Shown here one piece after another: positions 14,134 through 20,670 of a stretch of 20,670 bases of DNA. The position numbers and the translations under genes are program-made. Numbering within the stretch: position 1 is the first letter of the stretch; the number at the start of each line of letters is the position of its first letter. The notes under the pieces are model-generated. The model was not told where the DNA came from. It saw only the letters and a list, made by a program, of their open reading frames with translations, and did not search any database. Source of the stretch: Phascolarctobacterium succinatutens CAG:287 (GTDB lineage: Bacteria > Bacillota > Negativicutes > Acidaminococcales > Acidaminococcaceae); contig NZ_FR892746.1 in assembly GCF_000434895.1 (NCBI RefSeq), forward strand, positions 1 through 20,670. The letters run 5' to 3'.

Positions 14134-14899
14134 CTTTACAAAAATCTGAAAATTGTCCCGGCAGGACATTTCGCATCCCTTTGCCTGCCAGCGCCAATTT
14201 CAGCTCTGCTATCGTTAATTCCTCCACCTGGAGTAAATTTTTCGGTCCCTGTATAAAATCATAAATATTATGTGCATCGGAATTCGTAATAAACGGCAGA
14301 TAACCTGCCAAACGCTGCAGCTTCGACTGCATCTTGCGACGCCAGCCTGCATCGGATATTTCGGCAGCAGCAAAGCCAAAGCCCGGCTCAATAAAGCCCA
14401 GCTGTCCCAAAATGCTGTAGGAAGGACGGTCGATATGCGCGGCAATGGTAAGGCCGCCCAAGGCTGCAACCTGCTGCACAACCTGCGCCGCTGTCAGCGA
14501 CAGCGGTGCGTGCAGGAGACGCTGCTCCTCGCGCACAAACTCGTCCTCGGCATCTACTACATACTGAGCACCGAAACGATCTGCATCATTCAGCATACCG
14601 TTCATATGCTCATCAACCAGCAGCTGCCATCTCTGCAGCTGCTCCAGCGTATCAAACAGCGCCACAATATGCGCCTCTTCACTGCTTTCCACTTCCATAC
14701 CTGGAAATACCTTCACGCCGTAGTGCTTCGCTGCCTCCAGCGCAGCCGGCACGTTGGCACTGGCGTTATGATCGGTAATAGCAACCGCGCCAATGCCATA
14801 CTCGGCGGCACGCATCACAATATGATGCGGAGTCATTTCTACCTCAGCGCAGGGCGAAAGCAGTGTATGTACATGTAAATCCGCCAGAACTGTCTGCAT
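14129..14899 (-). CDS. PHP-domain metal-dependent phosphoesterase-like protein
   Basis: A 256-residue PHP (polymerase and histidinol phosphatase) domain protein. Likely metal ligands are His9 and His11 (DLHVHT), Asp43 and His44 (ITDHN), Glu69 (GMEVE), His77, His155 (AAHIDRPS), Asp208 and His210 (NSDAH), so the trinuclear site appears complete and the enzyme is probably active. Stand-alone PHP proteins of this size hydrolyse nucleotide or phosphate esters; the substrate here is unknown. It begins 3 nt after the second DRTGG gene and closes the regulatory half of the hydrogenase block. The association suggests a signalling role, but nothing in the sequence names a ligand. Confidence 0.87.
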   Translation of the reverse strand: MQTVLADLHVHTLLSPCAEVEMTPHHIVMRAAEYGIGAVAITDHNASANVPAALEAAKHYGVKVFPGMEVESSEEAHIVALFDTLEQLQRWQLLVDEHMNGMLNDADRFGAQYVVDAEDEFVREEQRLLHAPLSLTAAQVVQQVAALGGLTIAAHIDRPSYSILGQLGFIEPGFGFAAAEISDAGWRRKMQSKLQRLAGYLPFITNSDAHNIYDFIQGPKNLLQVEELTIAELKLALAGKGMRNVLPGQFSDFCKE

Positions 14900-14902
14900 T
14901 GC

Positions 14903-15256
14903 TTAGTCCTTCTTACCAACACCCAATGCGTACAGCTTGCCGATAACCTCAAAAGCAGGCTCCTCGGTTGCCGCAACAACAACATCATTCAGATTTGCCT
15001 TATGCAGCGTATCCTCCGCAACCGGACCGTCGCCTGCTACAATAACTGCTGCAAAGCCAATCAGCGAAGCAACGGCAGCAACATTCTGATGTCCCTGCAT
15101 CGTTACCCAAACCATACCGGGCTGCCCCTGGCCCATAGCATTACTCAGTAAATCGGAAGCATAACCGCCTTCTACCTCTGCATATAAAGCGTCCTCGCTT
15201 ACATCCTTAGTTAAAAGCTTCAAATCGAGCTTCTCAATCATTTCTTTAACCTTCAT
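14903..15256 (-). CDS. DRTGG-domain protein (second copy)
   Basis: A 117-residue single-domain protein, starting MKVKEMIEKLDLKLL, that I assign to the DRTGG family from its size, the alternating strand/helix pattern with VIVAGDGPVAEDTL, and its gene neighbours. DRTGG domains occur in phosphotransacetylase and CBS-domain proteins and are thought to bind ligands. The gene overlaps the end of the H-cluster-like protein gene by 11 bp, which implies coupled translation and probably a shared function. It is distantly similar in plan to the DRTGG protein at 17103-17462. No catalytic residues are evident. Confidence 0.75.
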   Translation of the reverse strand: MKVKEMIEKLDLKLLTKDVSEDALYAEVEGGYASDLLSNAMGQGQPGMVWVTMQGHQNVAAVASLIGFAAVIVAGDGPVAEDTLHKANLNDVVVAATEEPAFEVIGKLYALGVGKKD

Positions 15257-16625
15257 CGTTGTCTGCCTCCGTTTTATTTATTTCTGCCGGCTCGTGATAA
15301 ATAGGTATCTGCTTAGCCAGCTCCAGCATGCCCTGTGACAATTTATGTACACTGGCACGCAATTTAAAAATACAATCTATTTCGTGCGCCTTGCCCTGCA
15401 CGATATCCTCCGCCAGTCCCTGACAGCTGGGTGCACCGCAGGCACCGCAGTCCAGACCGGGTAAGGAGCAGAGCACCTCTTCCATGCGCTCGAACTTTTT
15501 CATCGCTTCCATGATATCATCATCAAGCTGCATCATCGGACGCGCCACCAGCTTCTTGCGATAGGCCTCAGAATGCGGGAAATCCTCTAGTACCATCGTG
15601 CGCGCCATGGCCTCACGCCTGTCTGCCGGCTCCTGCTCTCGCAGGCCTGCGATACGCCTGCGCAGGTTACATTCGGCTACAAACTTGTTTTCTGCTGCCA
15701 AAAGGCCGCCCAGACAGCCTCCTTTGCAGGCACTGCACTCCACATAATCAAGCTGCGGCATTTTATTCATAGAAACCTGCTCCAGCAGGTCATACACATT
15801 ATCAATGCCGTGAATTGCCAAACCGTTGGTAATACCGGCGCTTTCAATTTCGCCGCCATAGGTTCCCCAGGCCATGCCATAGGAGGAACCGGTGCGCACA
15901 TTCAGCTCATGCGTGCCGCCAAGATTCTTCAGCAGCAGTCCGTAAATCTCCGACAGGCTGAAGCTGCCGGTAAGCTCTGTATGATGCACATCTACCGATT
16001 GGCGGATATTAGTTTCCTTGGAAGGACAGGGCGAGATAAACCATACGCCTATCAGCTCCTTCGGCAGCTGCTTGCGCGCCGCTGCTTCACGCTTTACGTA
16101 AATTGCGGCAGCTTCTGCCGGCGGCAGCACAGGCACCACCTGCTTAATCAGCTCGGGGAACTTTACCTGAATCAGACGCATAACTGCGGGGCAGGTAGAT
16201 GAAATCAACGGCTTGCGTCCATTGCTGTTCTTTTTTACATATTCTTCTATTTCCAGGGCGATATACTCCGAAGCCAGTGAAACATCAAAAATTTCATCAA
16301 AGCCTATATTATGCAATCCCTGCCAGATGCTTTCCAGCGGAATATTATCCGGGAACTGCGCATACAATGAAGGCGCAGGCAGCACAATATTATAAGCATA
16401 ATCTGCCAGGCCCTCCAGCGTGTCGGTTTTTACGTTGAAGGCATGATAGGGACAGCCTGCAGCACAGGCACCGCAGTCAATGCAGCGGTCTCCCAAAATC
16501 TCCGCCTTGCCGTTGCGCACGCGGATGGCCTCTGTCGGACACAGCTTGACGCAGGATACGCAGCCCTGACATTTCTTCCGCTGCAATTCCACCGAATGGA
16601 AATATGTTGTTGGTTGAGGAGCCAT
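15246..16625 (-). CDS. Putative H-cluster-containing sensor (hydrogenase-like iron-sulfur protein)
   Basis: A 459-residue soluble protein. Two [4Fe-4S] ferredoxin clusters lead (Cys19/22/25/29 and Cys48/51/54/58). A [FeFe]-hydrogenase-like domain follows, with degenerate L1 SSTCPAV (142-148), L2 SPCPSKE (198-204) and L3 CSACKGGC (297-304). The four H-cluster ligands appear kept (Cys145, 200, 300, 304), but the proton-shuttle cysteine is Thr144 and the L1 Trp is missing. A C-terminal iron-sulfur motif, CGACGAPSC (393-401) with Cys418, resembles the 4Fe-4S module of Rnf and CO dehydrogenase proteins. Putative sensory [FeFe] hydrogenases (groups C and D) have such features; unlike Thermotoga HydS I see no PAS domain. 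It probably reports H2 or redox state to its RsbW-like and DRTGG neighbours. GAGGTGAT precedes the start. Confidence 0.85.
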   Translation of the reverse strand: MAPQPTTYFHSVELQRKKCQGCVSCVKLCPTEAIRVRNGKAEILGDRCIDCGACAAGCPYHAFNVKTDTLEGLADYAYNIVLPAPSLYAQFPDNIPLESIWQGLHNIGFDEIFDVSLASEYIALEIEEYVKKNSNGRKPLISSTCPAVMRLIQVKFPELIKQVVPVLPPAEAAAIYVKREAAARKQLPKELIGVWFISPCPSKETNIRQSVDVHHTELTGSFSLSEIYGLLLKNLGGTHELNVRTGSSYGMAWGTYGGEIESAGITNGLAIHGIDNVYDLLEQVSMNKMPQLDYVECSACKGGCLGGLLAAENKFVAECNLRRRIAGLREQEPADRREAMARTMVLEDFPHSEAYRKKLVARPMMQLDDDIMEAMKKFERMEEVLCSLPGLDCGACGAPSCQGLAEDIVQGKAHEIDCIFKLRASVHKLSQGMLELAKQIPIYHEPAEINKTEADNDEG

Positions 16626-16653
16626 TGCGTATCACCTCGTTTCCTAAAATCTC

Positions 16654-17097
16654 TTATAAATCCTCGCTCTGGTGCTTAAACTGCATCGTGATGCAGGTTC
16701 CTTCCCCAACCTTGGACTGAATATCAAACTTATCGGAGCACTTTACCATATTAGGCAGGCCCATGCCGGCGCCAAAGCCCATCTGACGCACATAATCAGG
16801 CGCAGTAGACCAGCCCTCCTGCAAGGCCTTGTTGATATCCGGAATGCCGGGGCCGTGGTCGGTTACCGTAATCACCGTAGCATCCGGGAAAACCTCGGCC
16901 GCTACATTGCCGCCGCCGGCGTGAATGATAACGTTCATCTCCGCCTCATAGGTGCCGATGGCAATACGGCGAACAATATCTGCCGGAATTCCCAGGCGCT
17001 GCAGCATCTTTTTTATTTTAGAAGAAGCTTCGCCTGCGCGCTCAAAATCGCCGCCCACGCAGTCAAAGGCTAATTTTACTGATTTACTGTCTGTCAT
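16654..17097 (-). CDS. RsbW/SpoIIAB-like ATP-binding protein (putative serine kinase or anti-sigma factor)
   Basis: A 147-residue single-domain GHKL ATPase of the anti-sigma-factor kinase type. The N box is EAEMNVIIHA (51-60), the G1 box DHGPGIPD and the G2 loop GFGAGMGLPNM. In the family such proteins phosphorylate STAS-domain antagonists or bind sigma factors. No sigma factor or STAS protein is encoded in the window, so its target lies elsewhere or is one of the neighbours. It starts 5 nt after the first DRTGG gene, with AAGGAG inside that gene's end, and is followed after 28 nt by the H-cluster-like protein. A redox-controlled kinase is the simplest reading. Confidence 0.87.
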   Translation of the reverse strand: MTDSKSVKLAFDCVGGDFERAGEASSKIKKMLQRLGIPADIVRRIAIGTYEAEMNVIIHAGGGNVAAEVFPDATVITVTDHGPGIPDINKALQEGWSTAPDYVRQMGFGAGMGLPNMVKCSDKFDIQSKVGEGTCITMQFKHQSEDL

Positions 17098-17102
17098 TTT
17101 GC

Positions 17103-17462
17103 TTACTCCTTTTTTCTGCAGCCACGGATACCTGCTCCGTAAAGAATGCCGCAGGCTTCAAATAAGGTATAATCGGTAGCCAGAACCGGCAGATTATTTT
17201 CCGCCGCTGCTGCCACAATATCAGCATCAGGAACCTTTCCACGCACAAATACCAGCGCGCTCAGCTCCGTCATATCGGCGGTGCGCACTACCTGCATATT
17301 AGTCAGTCCCGTGCACAGCAAGGTGTTGCGTTTGGTAAAGGCCAGAACATCGCTCATCATGTCACTGCCGCAGCAGGATTCAATTTGGCGGTGCATCAGC
17401 TCACTGCCGGTCAGAACTCTGGCCTGCAGCAGCTTTTGTACATTATACAAATCCATACACAT
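17103..17462 (-). CDS. DRTGG-domain protein (first gene of the hydrogenase regulatory block)
   Basis: About 119 residues with the single-domain DRTGG pattern: LYNVQKLLQARVLTG at the start, then ALVFVRGKVPDADIV and LPVLATDYTLFEACG later. I choose the ATG at 17462 because a strong GGAGGAAGG lies 8-13 nt before it; the upstream in-frame ATG at 17477 would place that site inside the coding sequence. It is the first gene after the promoter at 17535-17563. It likely binds a small ligand and works with the RsbW-like protein that follows almost at once. The function is unproven for all members of this type that I know. Confidence 0.78.
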   Translation of the reverse strand: MCMDLYNVQKLLQARVLTGSELMHRQIESCCGSDMMSDVLAFTKRNTLLCTGLTNMQVVRTADMTELSALVFVRGKVPDADIVAAAAENNLPVLATDYTLFEACGILYGAGIRGCRKKE

Positions 17463-17534
17463 AGCCCCTTCCTCCATTTATTACAGCTTTTATCTAAGCA
17501 AAATATCTGTTTTTTGCCAGACTTGATTACATTT

Positions 17535-17563
17535 ATTGTACACTTTAATACGCAAGATGTAAA
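17535..17563 (-). promoter_or_regulatory. Promoter of the hydrogenase regulatory genes
   Basis: On the minus strand TTTACA (17558-17563), a 17-bp spacer and TACAAT (17535-17540) match a sigma-70-type promoter at five of six bases in each box. It lies about 70 bp upstream of the first DRTGG start and after the metY terminator. Confidence 0.7.
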
Positions 17564-17586
17564 TAAATAGTATAGCATAACTATGT

Positions 17587-17619
17587 AAAAAAGAAGACCG
17601 GCCCACAGGACCAGCCTTC
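17587..17619 (-). terminator. Intrinsic terminator of the metA-metY operon
   Basis: The transcript forms a stem of about 11 bp starting GAAGGCUGG and ending CCGGUCUUC, with a short loop and six U residues, 26 nt after the metY stop. Confidence 0.88.
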
Positions 17620-17644
17620 AAACTTTATTTAGTGCTAACACGCT

Positions 17645-18934
17645 TTACTCTGCAATGCCTGCCAAAGCCTGCTGCAAATCTGCCAGCAAATCTGCCTTAT
17701 CCTCCAGACCACAGGACAGACGCACCAAGCCTGCAGGAATACCGGCCGCCGCCAGTTGCTCATCCGTCATCTGGCGATGCGTTGTAGTTGCCGGATTCAG
17801 GCAGCAGGTACGCGCGTCGGCAACATGTGTTTCGATTGCCGCAAGCTGCAAGCGCTTCATAAAGGCTTCCGCTGCCTTGCGTCCTCCCTTCAGGTTGAAG
17901 GAAACTACGCCACAGCCGCCGTTGCCCAGATATTTTTGCGCAAGAGCATAATATTTATTGGACTTCAGTCCGGGGTAATTGACATATTCCACCTGCGGCT
18001 GCTGCTCCAAAAATTCCGCTATAGCCTGAGCGTTTTCTACATGGCGCGGCATACGCACATGCAGGGATTCCAAACCGAGATTCAGAATAAACGCACTTTG
18101 CGGCGACTGCATAGCGCCGAAATCACGCATCAGCTGCGCCGTTGCCTTCGTAATAAACGCACCTTCCTTGCCAAATTTTTCGGCGTAGGTAATACCGTGA
18201 TAGGATTCATCAGGTGCACACAGACCGGGGAACTTGTCGGCATGCGCCAACCAGTCGAACTTGCCGCCGTCGATAATCGCACCGCCCAGGCAGGCAGCAT
18301 GACCATCCATATACTTAGTAGTAGAATGCGTTACAATGTCTGCACCCCATTCCAGCGGACGGCAGTTAATCGGTGTCGGGAAGGTGTTATCCACGATCAG
18401 AGGCACACCATGACGATGCGCAGCGTTGGCAAATTTTTCAATATCCAGCACTGTCAGCGCAGGATTGGCAATAATTTCGCCAAACACTGCCTTGGTGTTC
18501 TCCTGAAAAGCAGCGTCCAGCTCCTCGTCCGTAGCATCGGGAGAAACAAAGGTTGCTGTTACGCCCATCTTTGCCAGCGTTACGTCAATCAGATTATAGC
18601 TGCCTCCATAAATCGAAGAAGAAGCAACAATATGGCTGCCCGCCTCGCAGATGTTGAACAGGGCAAAGAAGTTAGCTGCCTGTCCGGAAGAAGTGAGCAT
18701 TGCCGCAGCACCGCCCTCCAGCTCCGCAATCTTAGCTGCTACGAAATCGCAGGTCGGGTTTTGCAGGCGGGAGTAAAAATAGCCTGTAGCCTCTAGGTCG
18801 AACAGCTTACCCATCGCCTCGCTTGTATCGTACTTAAATGTAGTGGATTGGATAATAGGAATCTGACGCGGTTCGCCGTTACCCGGTTTGTAACCGCCTA
18901 CTAAGCATTTTGTATTAATCTTGAAATTACTCAT
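17645..18934 (-). CDS. metY: O-acetylhomoserine sulfhydrylase (PLP-dependent)
   Basis: A 429-residue Cys/Met-metabolism PLP enzyme of the MetY type, converting O-acetylhomoserine and sulfide to homocysteine. The PLP lysine is Lys207 in THSTTKY; Asp182 (VDNTFPTP) contacts the pyridine nitrogen; TSSGQAAN (81-88) binds the phosphate. The length, about 30-40 residues above cystathionine synthases and lyases, fits MetY. GGAG precedes the start, 36 nt after metA, so both are made from the T-box-controlled message. The MetA Glu111 (acetyl-type) matches the substrate expected here. Cystathionine gamma-synthase activity cannot be fully excluded. Confidence 0.93.
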   Translation of the reverse strand: MSNFKINTKCLVGGYKPGNGEPRQIPIIQSTTFKYDTSEAMGKLFDLEATGYFYSRLQNPTCDFVAAKIAELEGGAAAMLTSSGQAANFFALFNICEAGSHIVASSSIYGGSYNLIDVTLAKMGVTATFVSPDATDEELDAAFQENTKAVFGEIIANPALTVLDIEKFANAAHRHGVPLIVDNTFPTPINCRPLEWGADIVTHSTTKYMDGHAACLGGAIIDGGKFDWLAHADKFPGLCAPDESYHGITYAEKFGKEGAFITKATAQLMRDFGAMQSPQSAFILNLGLESLHVRMPRHVENAQAIAEFLEQQPQVEYVNYPGLKSNKYYALAQKYLGNGGCGVVSFNLKGGRKAAEAFMKRLQLAAIETHVADARTCCLNPATTTHRQMTDEQLAAAGIPAGLVRLSCGLEDKADLLADLQQALAGIAE

Positions 18935-18970
18935 TTTCTATCGCTCCTTCAAAAATTTATCATCTTCACA

Positions 18971-19981
18971 TTATTGGTTGGCAGGAATTGCGGCACCCAT
19001 GCGCTGCAGCTGCAAAAGAATTTTGTTATATTCGCCTATAGCCTTATCCAGCTTGTTACCGCTCGCCGGTGCCAGTTCGTGCAAGTCATACGGCGTATCC
19101 TGGTAAACGATGTTCAGCCAGTTCATATAGAACAGATGCGCGTAGCTGCGCCATTTAAACACAGGCTCCTGCGTTGTATCGCCATCGGGGAAGTAAAACT
19201 CCGGCAAATCAATCGGCAAATTCTTTTTCTTATCGCGGAAGTATTCATTAGCCAAAGTATAGCGATCATATTCGAAATGGCCTAAAACGAAGATGCGGCG
19301 CAAATCCTTGGTAGCACAGATGTTGATACCGTTTTCTACCGAACGTGACAGCACCTGCAACGCCTTGCAGGCATCAATCGCATCATCATCAACCGCGGTA
19401 TGACGTGACTGCGGAATAAAGTATCTGTCGTCAAAGCCACGCAGCAGCGGATGATTTTTCACTGTCAGCCCATAGGGGAAGATGCCAAACATCTTCGCCG
19501 GCAAAATTGTTTTGTTTACGCCGTAATAATGATACAAGGCAGCCTGCGCGCCCCAACAAAGTGTCATCGTAGAATAACAGTGATATTCCGCCCAATCAAG
19601 ATAGGCTTCGATTTCCTTCCAGTAATCTACAGCCTCAAAGGGAATAGTTTCTACCGGCGCTCCCGTCATTAAAAAGGCATCATAATAGCGGTCCTTAACA
19701 TCATCAAACTCCAGATAAGCGCGGTCAAGATACGAATTATCGGTATGCGTAGTTTCGCGGCTCACAGTACGGCAGAAATCAACCTCTATCTGCAGCGGAG
19801 AATTGCCCAAAAGACGCAGCAGCTGAATTTCCGTCGGCTTCTTTAACGGCATCAGGTTCAGCACGCACACCTTCAGCGGACGAATACGCTGCGTTGTCGC
19901 ACGTTGCTCTGTCATGGTAAAAATTCCTTCCTCCTGCAGTTGGCAGATAGCGGATAAATGGTCATTGATTTTAATCGGCAT
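18971..19981 (-). CDS. metA: Homoserine O-acyltransferase, MetA family, predicted acetyl-CoA specific
   Basis: A 336-residue MetA-fold enzyme activating homoserine for sulfur transfer. The catalytic nucleophile is Cys142 (LCWGAQ), with His235 and Glu237 (GHFEYD) completing the triad. Residue 111 is Glu (TGAPVE); in studied MetA proteins Glu at this place goes with acetyl-CoA and Gly with succinyl-CoA, so this is probably an acetyltransferase despite the usual annotation as O-succinyltransferase. Cytosolic. The start follows TAGGAGGAAC. It is the first gene downstream of a Met-type T-box and shares its transcript with metY, giving the direct sulfhydrylation route to homocysteine. Confidence 0.94.
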   Translation of the reverse strand: MPIKINDHLSAICQLQEEGIFTMTEQRATTQRIRPLKVCVLNLMPLKKPTEIQLLRLLGNSPLQIEVDFCRTVSRETTHTDNSYLDRAYLEFDDVKDRYYDAFLMTGAPVETIPFEAVDYWKEIEAYLDWAEYHCYSTMTLCWGAQAALYHYYGVNKTILPAKMFGIFPYGLTVKNHPLLRGFDDRYFIPQSRHTAVDDDAIDACKALQVLSRSVENGINICATKDLRRIFVLGHFEYDRYTLANEYFRDKKKNLPIDLPEFYFPDGDTTQEPVFKWRSYAHLFYMNWLNIVYQDTPYDLHELAPASGNKLDKAIGEYNKILLQLQRMGAAIPANQ

Positions 19982-20041
19982 TGTTTGTTCCTCCTACATT
20001 TCCTAACTTAGATTTTCGACTTGCTACAGGAGGAAGAGCAA

Positions 20042-20337
20042 TAAAAAAGCTTCCGTTCCTGTAAAAATACAGGGACGAAAGCGTTGCTTCGTGATACCAC
20101 CCTAATTCATCCATATGTCACCACACGGACCTCATCAAGTACGCAGGGGTTGTTTACCCTTTAATACTCCAGCACTGTAACGGGTGCACCCGGACGGCCT
20201 AAATGCCAGCATCTCAGCCCATCGGCTCCAAGACCATCTTCAATGTCACCACCTGCTCCCTCTTGCACCATCACGAAGGCTCTCTTTGCCAGGCTCGTAC
20301 ATTTACTCTTCTCTTCATCGCCAGTTATTAAGTTATG
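20042..20337 (-). promoter_or_regulatory. T-box riboswitch leader, tRNA-Met type, upstream of metA
   Basis: The leader contains the conserved T-box AATTAGGGTGGTATCACG (complement of 20090-20107), which pairs with the free acceptor end of uncharged tRNA. Near its 5' end is the Stem I GAAGAGAAGAGTA segment (loop E/K-turn side), and on the descending side GAAG is followed by the specifier ATG (complement of 20235-20237). A terminator with U-tract follows. Uncharged tRNA-Met would stabilise the antiterminator and switch on metA-metY. The specifier was placed by its position next to the GAA of loop E; no covariance model was run. Confidence 0.92.
20043..20082 (-). terminator. T-box-controlled intrinsic terminator
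   Basis: GCUUUCGUCCCUG pairs with CAGGAACGGAAGC (13 positions, one C-A mismatch and one U-G pair) around an 8-nt loop, followed by UUUUUUAUU. It lies just downstream of the T-box sequence and 60 nt before metA, as expected for the terminator arm of a transcriptional T-box. Confidence 0.9.
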
Positions 20338-20343
20338 TGCATG

Positions 20344-20372
20344 ATAATACAGTAATTCTTTGTAACTGTCAA
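20344..20372 (-). promoter_or_regulatory. Promoter of the metA T-box transcript
   Basis: On the minus strand a consensus TTGACA (20367-20372), 17-bp spacer and TATTAT (20344-20349) place the transcription start near 20337, directly before the T-box Stem I. Confidence 0.85.
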
Positions 20373-20565
20373 TAAAAAGTTGCAGTTTTCTCGTAAAAAA
20401 AGGAGATATCAGAGATTTTGTAAAGCAGGTTACAAAAATTTGGGTAAAATTGGTAATACCTATGGTATCCGAAACTTCCGAATGCTATGTGTACTGCTTT
20501 TTTGTTCAGTACCTTATGTTGTATTTTGCTGGAGCAAATATTATAATTAAAGGAGAAAAAACAGT
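20373..20565. other. Divergent intergenic region
   Basis: AT-rich sequence between the metA promoter and the partial plus-strand gene. It holds a short inverted repeat (ATACC-TAT-GGTAT, about 20455-20467), a TCCGAA direct repeat right after it, and a TATAAT at 20532-20537 that could be the -10 of the rightward gene, although no good -35 is seen. A 69-codon minus-strand frame here has no ribosome site and I do not call it. Confidence 0.4.
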
Positions 20566-20670
20566 ATGCTGTTAACATCTTCTTTCTATGGTATGTACAT
20601 CAATTCGCAAGATTTTAGTTGTCTTTTGGAAAATCAGCCTTTTTTACCAAAGACGTTAGCTGTCTTTTGT
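20566..20670 (+). CDS. Unidentified protein, N-terminal fragment cut by window edge
   Basis: An ATG at 20566 follows AAAGGAG (10 nt spacing) and a possible -10 TATAAT at 20532. The frame stays open for 35 codons to the right edge, starting MLLTSSFYGMYINS. This is the only plus-strand gene I can support. Too little is visible to name a family; there is no clear signal peptide. Confidence 0.55.
   Translation, partial: MLLTSSFYGMYINSQDFSCLLENQPFLPKTLAVFC

Noticed and set aside
8547..14150. Rex (NADH/NAD+ sensing) operator near hydrogenase or propionate promoters
   Set aside because: No convincing TTGTGAnnnnnnTCACAA-type site was found; the TTGTGC at 14080-14085 lacks the second half.
20369..20578. 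69-codon minus-strand frame at the right edge
   Set aside because: Composition (many Tyr/Phe/Cys/Ser) looks like translated AT-rich intergenic DNA, no ribosome site is present, and it overlaps both the metA promoter and the start of the plus-strand gene.
1..20670. Mobile elements, CRISPR arrays, tRNA or rRNA genes
   Set aside because: No transposase, integrase, terminal inverted repeats, regular repeat-spacer array, or tRNA/rRNA landmarks were seen; the genes form ordinary housekeeping and energy operons.

Overview
The window looks like chromosome from a strictly anaerobic, diderm Firmicute of the class Negativicutes. The best match I can argue is an Acidaminococcaceae member such as Phascolarctobacterium. 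This rests on a complete succinate-to-propionate gene set built around a sodium-pumping methylmalonyl-CoA decarboxylase, next to a trimeric [FeFe] hydrogenase, with strong AGGAGG ribosome binding sites and a Firmicute-type T-box. The genus is an inference from content and was not checked by any search. Every gene but one runs on the minus strand, so it is easiest to read from right to left.

Right edge (about 19.98-20.67 kb): a short partial gene starts on the plus strand at 20566. Facing the other way, a near-consensus promoter (TTGACA, 17 bp, TATTAT) drives a T-box leader whose specifier reads AUG. This leader controls metA (17.6-20.0 kb region), whose product carries the Glu111 associated with acetyl-CoA specificity, and an O-acetylhomoserine sulfhydrylase. 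Together they form a two-gene homocysteine/methionine unit controlled by uncharged tRNA-Met and closed by an intrinsic terminator at 17587-17619.

Middle (about 8.97-17.5 kb): a hydrogen/redox block. The first five genes look regulatory: a DRTGG-domain protein, an RsbW-like ATP-binding protein, an iron-sulfur protein with a hydrogenase-like H-cluster domain but no catalytic proton-shuttle cysteine, a second DRTGG protein and a PHP-domain protein. A separate promoter then precedes the structural genes: NuoE-like HydC, a stand-alone histidine-kinase-type ATPase domain, a small [2Fe-2S] protein, NuoF-like HydB and catalytic HydA. HydABC enzymes of this type exchange electrons between H2, NAD(H) and ferredoxin. 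The operon ends at a strong terminator (8911-8947).

Left (about 0-8.9 kb): the propionate operon. Gene order is a succinyl-CoA:acetate/propionate-type CoA-transferase, methylmalonyl-CoA mutase large subunit, cobalamin-binding small subunit, MeaB chaperone GTPase, methylmalonyl-CoA epimerase, then decarboxylase alpha (mmdA), delta (mmdD), biotin carrier (mmdC) and the start of membrane beta (mmdB, cut by the window edge). The pathway is succinate to succinyl-CoA to (R)- then (S)-methylmalonyl-CoA to propionyl-CoA plus CO2 with Na+ export, and the CoA is recycled by the transferase. Several intercistronic gaps in this operon hold stable hairpins without U-tails. The gap before the mutase holds an unusual set of repeated hairpins that I cannot assign to a known element.
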